From Halictus rubicundus (lineage: Eukaryota > Arthropoda > Insecta > Hymenoptera > Halictidae): a stretch of 64,000 nucleotides of DNA. This document shows positions 38,605 through 47,471 of the stretch, piece by piece. The translations under genes and the position numbers were made by a program. The stretch covers positions 12,939,001-13,003,000 of the forward strand of contig NC_135149.1 of the NCBI RefSeq assembly GCF_050948215.1. Reading direction: 5' to 3'. Position 1 is the stretch's first letter, and the number at the start of each line of letters is the position of its first letter. The notes under the pieces were generated by a model. It saw nothing but the letters and a program-made list of their open reading frames with translations. It had not been told where the DNA came from and searched no databases.

Positions 38605-39997
38605 CACTGTCCAACACCAAAAAAATTTTGCAATACCTGTTGGGTGATTCTTATACACTTTGTCATCCTAAAACCGAATCTGAAAGTAGAATTGCTCCAT
38701 CACGCAACGTTTTCGAAAAATTTTGGTTTTTGTAAAAATGCCCGATTTTGATACGAAACGACGTGTTACGGAAAAACTAAACACGGGAGAAAGTTCAAAT
38801 TCGAGTCAAGAGATAGAGAGGACTCTCCTCTACATATTCATATAGTCAATTATATTTTTATGTACTTCCTAATAGTTGTAAATGGTTGTTAAAGTTTGAA
38901 AATGTGCCGACGCGGGTACTTTGTACGCTCTATTTTTGTATTTATGTGAAAAATCCTTTATCTAGCAGGAGTTTACTATACAGGAATGCATTCTACAGAC
39001 ATTTCTGGTAAAGAAACCATTCACGAAAAGTATTTGGTTCCCTTAATGTACGAGAAGGATCAGAAAATGTTAATTGACAGCGTGTGCGCGACGCGTTCGC
39101 GCCAGACGGCCATTGCAGCCTTTTCGCGACTCGCCAGGGCCGTCGCTATGCGTAGTCGACGTTGGTACCACTCAAGTATGTCATTGCTTACTATGCTTAA
39201 TTAAATACATTTTTTTTTTGTCTTTTTGGGTGCCAATCATTACAAAAGATTATAAAAATACGAGTTATATTCACATTTCATTGTGGAAACGCTTAATAAA
39301 GAAAATTGAATGAAATGTGAATATAACTCGTATTTTTATAATCTTTTGTAATGATTGGCACCCAAAAAGACAAAAAAAAAAATGTATTTAATTAAGCATA
39401 GTAAGCAATGACATACTTGAGTGGTACCAACGTCGACTACGCATAGCGACGGCCCTGGCGAGTCGCGAAAAGGCTGCAATGGCCGTCTGGCGCGAACGCG
39501 TCGCGCACACGCTGTCAATTAACATTTTCTGATCCTTCTCGTACATTAAGGGAACCAAATACTTTTCGTGAATGGTTTCTTTACCAGAAATGTCTGTAGA
39601 ATGCATTCCTGTATAGTAAACTCCTGCTAAATAAAGGATTTTTCACATAAATACAAAAATAGAGCGTACAAAGTACCCGCGTCGGCACATTTTCAAACTT
39701 TAACAACCATTTACAACTATTAGGAAGTACATAAAAATATAATTGACTATATGAATATGTAGAGGAGAGACCCCTCTATCTCTTGACTCAAATTTGAACT
39801 TTCTCGCGTATTTAGTTTTTGCGTAACACGTCGTTTCGTATCAAAATCGGACATTTTTACAAAAACCAAAATTTTTCGAAAACGTTGCGTGATGGAGCAA
39901 TTCTACTTTCAGATTCGGTTTTAGGATGACAAAGTGTATAAGAATCACCCAACAGGTATTGCAAAACTCGAAAAAAGTTTAATTTTGTTGGACAGTG
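38605..39997. mobile_element. 1.39-kb palindromic (foldback) transposon
   Basis: Almost the whole element is an inverted repeat: left arm 38605-39282, 26-nt loop 39283-39308, right arm 39309-39997. The ends are CACTGTCCAAC and its complement. TTA flanks both ends (38602-38604 and 39998-40000), and the related element at 6.09 kb has the empty site, so TTA is a 3-bp target duplication. The CACTG end recalls EnSpm/CACTA-type elements, while a TTA duplication also fits PIF/Harbinger; the class is open. A 72-codon frame lies on each arm (38986-39204 plus, 39388-39606 minus) with identical translations and no recognised domain. Arm differences seem confined to the outer parts. Confidence 0.85.
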
Positions 39998-41608
39998 TTA
40001 TTATCTCTGTATTTTTAATTCCAATTTGCTTCGGAATTTATCACAAGTTTCTTTTCTTGAAATTACATTATATTATATTTTTGACACAAAATTAGTACTC
40101 TGAAATTTTATTATATTATATTATATTTTGGACATAAAATTGGTATTTTGAAATTATATTATATTATATTTTTAATATAAAATTGGTATTCCTCCGATCG
40201 GAGGTCCCTCGGGGCTCACTCACGGGCCGGGCCGTGGGTGAGTACGCGTATTAGCGAACTCGGGGCGACAAAAACTTGTAGGTTGTTGCGTTCTAATTTC
40301 GCTATATTTATTCTTGATTAAAATTTTTCAACTTTCAAATAAAAAATTATTTCTGAATTTTCAAAAGTTCTTCTTCTATAATTTATTTATCTGGTTTAAA
40401 ATTGGTATTCCTCCGAATGGAGGTCCCTTAGCGACTCACTCACGGGCCGGGCCCGTGGGTGAGTACGGGTATTAGCGAACCCATGGCGACCCGAGCTTGT
40501 AGGTCATTGCGTCCCAATTTCGTTAGATTTATTTTTGATTGAAATTGATCATCTTTCCAATTAAGCATTACTTCTGAATTTTCAAAAGTTCCTCTTGTAA
40601 AATTTATGTATTTGGTTTAAAATTGGTATTCCTCCGAACGGAGGTCCCTCAGGGGCTCACTCACGGATGGGGCCGTGGGTGAGACGGGTATTGGCAAACC
40701 CGAGGCGACCCTAGCCTTTAGGTTGTTGCGTCCCTATCTCGTTAGATTTATTTTCGATTGGAATTGTTCATCTTTCCAATTGAAATTTATTTCTGAACTT
40801 TCAGAAGTTCCTCTTTTAAAATTTATCTATCTGATTTAAAATTGGTATTCCTCCGAACGGAGGTCCCTCAGGGACTCACTGCTGTGGGTGAGTACGGGTA
40901 TTGGCGAACCCGGGGCGCCCCGAAGCGCCACCTCAGTAGATTGAAGTTCTGTCTTCATCTACTCTTAGTTTGTTGTCGGTTAGGCCGTACTCGTGTACGG
41001 GGTTGTTATGGCTCCCGTGAGCCGGTTAGATTCGCACTCTCGTGCATATTAGGTAGGCCGTACTCGTGTACGGGGTTGTTATGGCTCCCGTGAGCCGGTT
41101 AGATTCGCACTCTCGTGCATATTAGGTAGGCCGTACTCGTGTACGGGGTTGTTATGGCTCTCGTGAGCCGGTTAGATTCGCACTCTCGTGCATATTAGGT
41201 AGGCCGTACTCGTGTACGGGGTTAGCTTGGCTCTCGTGAGCTGGTGTTAGGTTGGCTCTCGTGAGCCGGTTAGATTTGCACTCTTGTGCATGTTAGGTAG
41301 GCCGTACTCGTGTACGGGGTTAGCTTGGCTCTCGTGAGCTGGTGTTAGGTTGGCTCTCGTGAGCTGGGTAGATTTCGCACTCTTGTGCATATTAGGTAGG
41401 CCGTACTCGTGTACGGGGTCATCGTTTCATCTTATTTTCGTCGTCTTTTTTTACTTCGGTTCCTCCATTGTATTGTGTCTCATTACTATTAGTCTGTTTC
41501 AGAGTGAATGCAACAGATGAGAAATTTTGTCGTCGAACGAAGACACCACATCGAACGAAGACACCGCATCGAACGAAGACCACATTATTTATAAGTTAGT
41601 ATTAGTTG

Positions 41609-41843
41609 TCGAGCAATTATTGTGTTCGATTCATTTTGTTAGTTTCGCTTGTTGATTTGGGTCACAGCCTTCTGCTGTGACCAGTTGGTAGCGTCACCCT
41701 CGAACCAGAGGCTACTACTCTGGTTCGCTTCTTTCATTTTTCTTTCTCCTAAATCTGAGCCTTCTGCTCCATTTTAATTTTCTCTGGAATTGTTCAGAGA
41801 CTTGTCAGATTTAGTTTTTTTTTGGCTCACAATAATTGCTCGA
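41609..41843 (+). other. Candidate structured domain 1 (unit 1)
   Basis: Closed by a perfect 16-bp long-range stem, TCGAGCAATTATTGTG at 41609-41624 with CACAATAATTGCTCGA at 41828-41843. Inside: 9-bp stem GGTCACAGC with loop CTTCT (41660-41682); 10-bp stem CGAACCAGAG with loop GCTACTA (41701-41727); GAGC/GCTC stem with loop CTTCT (41757-41769). All four units keep the layout. Drawn on the plus strand because wobble pairs favour it; an RNA is inferred, not shown. Confidence 0.5.
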
Positions 41844-41892
41844 TTCGAGTGCGTGCGTTAGTTATTAAGCTTGTTTATTAGTATTGTATAAA

Positions 41893-42384
41893 TGTCGAGT
41901 AATTATTGCCGTAACTTCACTTTGCTCGGTTCGATTTTTGATTCCGACACAGCCTTATGCTGTGTCGGACCTTGCTTGTATGTACCAGACCGGTTGGTGC
42001 CGGTGCTCGGCGTAGATCCATTGAGAGGGATGGTTGAGAGACCTGTTCACTCGTGTAAAATCCTCTCTGCTGTAAGGCCACCCGAGTCGCCTCAACGCTA
42101 GTCGTTGCCTGGCGACAGGTGGGTGGGGGAAATGGGTATCGTTTGAACGCTTCTCTCGAACATCGCTCTTCGTGAGGACACGTCGGGTACCGGTGCTGGC
42201 TGGAGTTGGGCTGCAAGCATTGTACGCGTCGCGTCACCCTCGATCCAGAGCCTTCTGCTCTGGTTCGGTTTTGTTTCTCTCTTTGAAAGAATCAGAGCCT
42301 TCTGCCTGATTCGTTTTTGATCTCCCGTGAATCGGAGACTTCTTCTCCGATTCACACCTTTTGCTCCGCAATAATTGCTCGACA
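41893..42384 (+). other. Candidate structured domain 2 (unit 1)
   Basis: Closed by TGTCGAGTAATTATTGC (41893-41909) with GCAATAATTGCTCGACA (42368-42384), 17 pairs with one T-G. Internal hairpins: TCCGACACAGC stem, loop CTTAT (41943-41969); a long stem CCACCC/TCGCC/CAACG with loop CTAGT (42078-42126); GTTTGA/TCGAAC around a loop with CTTCT (42141-42161); CCAGAGC, loop CTTCT (42245-42263); GAATCAG-GC, loop CTTCT (42289-42312); GTGAATCGGAGA, 12 bp, loop CTTCT (42327-42355). In units 3 and 4 the closing T-G becomes T-A. Confidence 0.5.
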
Positions 42385-42527
42385 TACGCTGCGAAATTTA
42401 GTTTGTAAGACTCGAAAGCGTCGTTGTAAGAAAGGGAGTCAGAAGGAAGCGTATCGAATTCCTTCTGGCTTCCTTTCGGGTCTCTTGTGCAGCAACCTCC
42501 TCGTGGTGAGACCCGGGCAATCGGTAA

Positions 42528-42573
42528 TATTCTCTATTTGTTAAATCTTCTATTATCTAACAAATAGAGAATA
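42528..42573 (+). other. Terminal 16-bp hairpin (unit 1)
   Basis: TATTCTCTATTTGTTA pairs perfectly with TAACAAATAGAGAATA around a 14-nt loop that again contains CTTCT. In unit 4 (49217-49269) the inner stem reads TTTGTAAGA/TCTTACAAA, changed on both arms. Unit 3 has the new 3' arm but the old 5' base, leaving one mismatch. It resembles a terminator or a structured 3' element, but no function is known. Confidence 0.5.
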
Positions 42574-42928
42574 ATATCGAGCTAATAGCTGCTCATTTAT
42601 AATTTGCGATAACATTGTGAAATAAAATTAAGACGTACTAATAATAAAAACTTGTGTATTTAATTGAATTGTGTCTCAATTTATTTTAAACTTGTTTGGG
42701 GTGGGCCAAGGGTCCTCCCTGCTTTCCTTCGCGCTTTCCTTGTTTACCCTTGGCCCACCTACGCTTTCTTTGCAGCTCTTTTTAATTATTAATCGAAACA
42801 CACACTTCTTGTTTCGGAATACTTTTTCATTCAATAAACATCCTACATTTTTTCTGGATTTCTAATTGAAATTTGCTTCTGAACTTTTTAAAAGTTCCTT
42901 TTCTTAAAATTCCTATGTTTGGCTTAAA

Positions 42929-45064
42929 ATTGGTATTCCTCCGAACGGAGGTCCCTCAGGGGCTCACTCACGGATGGGGCCGTGGGTGAGACGGGTATTG
43001 GCAAACCCGAGGCGACCCTAGCCTTTAGGTTGTTGCGTCCCTATCTCGTTAGATTTATTTTCGATTGGAATTGTTCATCTTTCCAATTGAAATTTATTTC
43101 TGAACTTTCAAAAGTTCTTATTCTAAAATTTATATATCTGGTTTTAAATTGGTATTCCTCCGAACGGAGGTCCCTCAGGGACTCACTGCTGTGGGTGAGT
43201 ACGGGTATTGGCGAACCCGGGGCGCCCCGAAGCGCCACCTCAGTAGATTGAAGTTCTGTCTTCATCTACTCTTAGTTTGTTGTCGGTTAGGCCGTACTCG
43301 TGTACGGGGTTGTTATGGCTCCCGTGAGCCGGTTAGATTCGCACTCTCGTGCATATTAGGTAGGCCGTACTCGTGTACGGGGTTGTTATGGCTCTCGTGA
43401 GCCGGTTAGATTTGCACTCTTGTGCATGTAGGTAGGCCGTACTCGTGTACGGGGTTAGCTTGGCTCTCGTGAGCTGGTGTTAGGTTGGCTCTCGTGAGCT
43501 GGGTAGATTTCGCACTCTTGTGCATATTAGGTAGGCCGTACTCGTGTACGGGGTCATCGTTTCATCTTATTTTCGTCGTCTTTTTTTACTTCGGTTCCTC
43601 CATTGTATTGTGTCTCATTACTATTAGTCTGTTTCAGAGTGAATGCAACAGATGAGAAATTTTGTCGTCGAACGAAGACACCACATCGAACGAAGACACC
43701 GCATCGAACGAAGACCACATTATTTATAAGTTAGTATTAGTTGTCGAGCAATTATTGTGTTCGATTCATTTTGTTAGTTTCGCTTGTTGATTTGGGTCAC
43801 AGCCTTCTGCTGTGACCAGTTGGTAGCGTCACCCTCGAACCAGAGGCTGCTACTCTGGTTCGCTTCTTTCATTTTTGTTTCTCGTAAATCTGAGCCTTCT
43901 GCTCCATTTTTATTTTCTCTGGAATTGTTCAGAGACTTGTCAGATTTAGTTTTTTTTTTGGCTCACAATAATTGCTCGATTCGAGTGCGTGCGTTAGTTA
44001 TTAAGCTTGTTTATTAGTATTGTATAAATGTCGAGTAATTATTGCCGTAACTTCAGTTTGCTCGGTTCGATTTTTGATTCCGACACAGCCTTATGCTGTG
44101 TCGGACCTTGCTTGTATGTACCAGACCGGTTGGTGCCGGTGCTCGGCGTAGATCCATTGAGAGGGATGGTTGAGAGACCTGTTCACTCGTGTAAAATCCT
44201 CTCTGCTGTAAGGCCACCCGAGTCGCCTCAACGCTAGTCGTTGCCTGGCGACAGGTGGGTGGGGGAAATGGGTATCGTTTGAACGCTTCTCTCGAACATC
44301 GCTCTTCGTGAGGACACGTCGGGTACCGGTGCTGGCTGGAGTTGGGCTGCAAGCATTGTACGCGTCGCGTCACCCTCGATCCAGAGCCTTCTGCTCTGGT
44401 TCGGTTTTGTTTCTCTCTTTGAAAGAATCAGAGCCTTCTGCCTGATTCGTTTTTGATCTCCCGTGAATCGGAGACTTCTTCTCCGATTCACACCTTTTGC
44501 TCCGCAATAATTGCTCGACATACGCTGCGAAATTTAGTTTGTAAGACTCGAAAGCGTCGTTGTAAGAAAGGGAGTCAGAAGGAAGCGTATCGAATTCCTT
44601 CTGGCTTCCTTTCGGGTCTCTTGTGCAGCAACCTCCTCGTGGTGAGACCCGGGCAATCGGTAATATTCTCTATTTGTTAAATCTTCTATTATCTAACAAA
44701 TAGAGAATAATATCGAGCTAATAGCTGCTCATTTATAATTTGCGATAACATTGTGAAATAAAATTAAGACGTACTAATAATAAAAACTTGTGTATTTAAT
44801 TGAATTGTGTCTCAATTTATTTTAAACTTGTTTGGGGTGGGCCAAGGGTCCTCCCTGCTTTCCTTCGCGCTTTCCTTGTTTACCCTTGGCCCACCTACGC
44901 TTTCTTTGCAGCTCTTTTTAATTATTAATCGAAACACACACTTCTTGTTTCGGAATACTTTTTCATTCAATAAACATCCTACATTTTTTCTGGATTTCTA
45001 ATTGAAATTTGCTTCTGAACTTTTTAAAAGTTCCTTTTCTTAAAATTCCTATGTTTGGCTTAAA
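42929..45064. repeat. Hairpin-array unit 2
   Basis: Same order as unit 1, with two front modules (42929 and 43148) and a shorter triplet-hairpin tandem (43289-43556). Domain 1 closing arms are 44-bp-scale matches to unit 1 at 43744-43759 and 43964-43979; domain 2 arms are 44029-44045 and 44514-44530. It is nearly identical to unit 1 from about 43560 onward, so this duplication is recent. Confidence 0.87.
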
Positions 45065-47471
45065 ATTGGTATTCCTCCGAACGGAGGTCCCTCAGGGGCT
45101 CACTCACGGATGGGGCCGTGGGTGAGACGGGTATTGGCAAACCCGAGGCGACCCTAGCCTTTAGGTTGTTGCGTCCCTATCTCGTTAGATTTATTTTCGA
45201 TTGGAATTGTTCATCTTTCCAATTGAAATTTATTTCTGAACTTTCAAAAGTTCTTATTCTAAAATTTATATATCTGGTTTTAAATTGGTATTCCTCCGAA
45301 CGGAGGTCCCTCAGGGACTCACTGCTGTGGGTGAGTACGCGTATTGGCGAACCCGGGGCGACCCGAAGCGCCACCTCAGTAGATTGAAGTTTTGACTTCA
45401 TCTACTCTTAGTTTGTTCTCGGTTAGGCCGTACTTGTGTACGGGGTTAGTTTGGCTCTCGTGAGCCGTTAGATTTGCACCCTTGTGCATGTTAGGTAGGC
45501 CGTACTTGTGTACGGGGTTAGTTTGGCTATCATGAGCCGTTAGATTTGCACTCTTGTGCATGTTAGGTAGGCCGTACTCGTGTACGGGGTTAGTTTGGCT
45601 ATCATGAGCCGTTAGATTTGCACTCTTGTGCATGTAGGTAGGCCGTACTCGTGTACGGGGTTAGCTTGGCTCTCGTGAGCTGGTCTTAGGTTGGCTCCCG
45701 TGAGCTGGTAGTTTTGCACTCTTGTGCATGTTAGGTAGGCCGCACTCGTGTGCGGGGTTAGCTTGGCTCTCGTGAGCTGGATAGATTTCGCACTCTTGTG
45801 CATATTAGGTAGGCCGTACTCGTGTACGGGGTCATCGTTTCATCTTTGTTTCGTCGTCTTTTTTTACTTCGGTTCCTCCATTGTATTGTGTCTCATTACT
45901 ATTAGTCTGTTTCAGAGTGAATGCAACAGATGAGAAATTTTGTCGTCGAACGAAGACACCACATCGAACGAAGACACCACATCGAACGAAGACCACATTA
46001 TTTATAAGTTAGTACTAGTTGTCGAGCAATTATTGTGTTCGATTCATTTTGTTAGTTTCGCTTGCTGATTTGGGTCACAGCCTTCTGCTGTGACCAGTTG
46101 GTAGCGTCACCCTCGAACCAGAGGCTAGTACTCTGGTTCGCTTCTTTCATTTTACTTTCTCGTAAATCTGAGCCTTCTGCTCCATTTTTATTTTCTCTGG
46201 AATTGTTCAGAGACTTGTCAGAATTAGTTTTTTTTTGGCTCACAATAATTGCTCGATTCGATTGCGTGCGTTAGTTATTAAGCTTGTTTATCAGTATTGT
46301 ATAAATGTCGAGTAATTATTGCCGTAACTTCAGTTTGCTCGGTTCGATTTTTGATTCCGACACAGCCTTATGCTGTGTCGGACCTTGCTTGTATGTACCA
46401 GACCGGTTGGTGCCGGTGCTCGGCGTAGATCCATTGAGAGGGATGGTTGAGAGACCTGTTCACTCGTGTAAAATCCTCTCTGCCGTAAGTCCACCCGAGT
46501 CGCCTCAACGCTAGTCGTTGCCTGGCGACAGGTGGGTGGGGGAAACTTAGGGTATCGTTTGAACGCTTCTCTCGAACATCGCTCTTCGTGAGGACACGTC
46601 GGGTATCGATGCTGGCTGGAGTTGGGCTGCAAGCATTGTATGCGTCGCGTCACCCTCGATCCAGAGCCTTCTGCTCTGGTTCGGTTTTGTTTCTCTCTTT
46701 GGAAGAATCAGAGCCTTCTGCCTGATTCGTTTTTAATCTCCCGTGAATCGGAGACTTCTTCTCCGACTCACACCTTTTTCTCCGCAATAATTACTCGACA
46801 TACGCTGCGAAATTTAGTTTGTAAAACTCGAAAGCGTCGTTGTAAGAAAGGGAGTCAGAAGGAAGCGTATTGAATTCCTTCTGGCTTCCTTTCGGGTCTC
46901 TTGTGCAGCAACCTCCTCGTGGTGAGACCCGGGCAATCGATAATATTCTCTATTTGTTAGATCTTCTATTATCTTACAAATAATGAATAAAATCGAGCTA
47001 ATAGCTGCTCATTTGTAATTTGCGATAACATTGTGAAATAAAATTTAAGACGTACTGATAATAAAAACTTGTGTGTTTAATTGAATTGTGTGTGTCTGAA
47101 TTTATTTTAAACTTGCATGGGGTGGGCCAAAGGTCCTTCCTGCTTTCCTTCGCGCTTTCCTTGTTTACCTTTGGCCCACCTACGCCTTCTTGGCAGCTCC
47201 TTTTAATTATTAACCGAAACACACACTTCTTGTTTCGAAATACTTTTTCATTCAATATACATCGTACATTTTTTCTGGATTTCTAATTGAAATTTGCTTC
47301 TGAACTTTTTAAAAGTTCTGTTTCTTAAAATTGCTATGACCCTAGCCTTCATGTCGTTGCGTCCCAATTTCGTTTGATTTATTTTCGATTGGAATTGTTC
47401 ATCTTTCCAATTGAAATTTATTTCTGAACTTTCAAAAGTTCTTATTCTAAAATTTATATGTCTGGTTTTAA
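45065..47471. repeat. Hairpin-array unit 3
   Basis: Front modules at 45065 and 45284; triplet-hairpin tandem 45424-45832; domain 1 arms 46022-46037 and 46241-46256; domain 2 arms 46306-46322 and 46794-46810; long hairpin 47121-47180. More diverged than units 1 and 2, with changes on both arms of several stems. Downstream of the tail the front module of the next unit is partly deleted. Confidence 0.85.
45740..45755 (+). other. Variant tetraloop hairpin with a paired change
   Basis: CCGCAC, loop TCGT, GTGCGG. All other repeats of this hairpin have CCGTAC, loop TCGT, GTACGG (for example 40985-41000). One T-A pair has become C-G on both arms, so pairing is intact. Confidence 0.75.

Larger units (their letters stand above)
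35940..40070. repeat. Composite dispersed element, copy 2 (expanded and interrupted)
   Basis: Long version of the element at 5.3-6.2 kb. Order: CAGACGAGGTACAGG module, GTCCGCGGGGCTCTAGAG block, 187-bp satellite, GC-rich module (38214-38535, with CTCCAGAGCTGC repeated), an AT-rich tail with TTATTCAACGAAAGC. The tail is split at 38604 by a palindromic transposon and resumes at 39998-40070. No protein is encoded. Confidence 0.8.
40192..42928. repeat. Hairpin-array unit 1
   Basis: Begins with four copies of a module of about 215 bp, starting ATTGGTATTCCTCCG at 40192, 40401, 40622 and 40841. Each carries the short stem CCTCC/GGAGG and a CTCACTCACGG/CCGTGGGTGAG stem. Then come a tandem of about 75 bp with three tetraloop hairpins per repeat (40981-41420), domain 1 (41609-41843), domain 2 (41893-42384), a terminal hairpin (42528-42573) and the 13-bp hairpin at 42700-42759. 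The tail with AATAAA near 42836 resembles the tail of the 5.9- and 38.5-kb elements. No conserved protein. Confidence 0.85.

Noticed and set aside
42100..42380. Possible self-cleaving ribozyme (hammerhead-type) in the hairpin units
   Set aside because: I looked for CTGATGA with a paired GAAA core and found only CAGATGAGAAA near 41514 and its equivalents, without the needed flanking stems.
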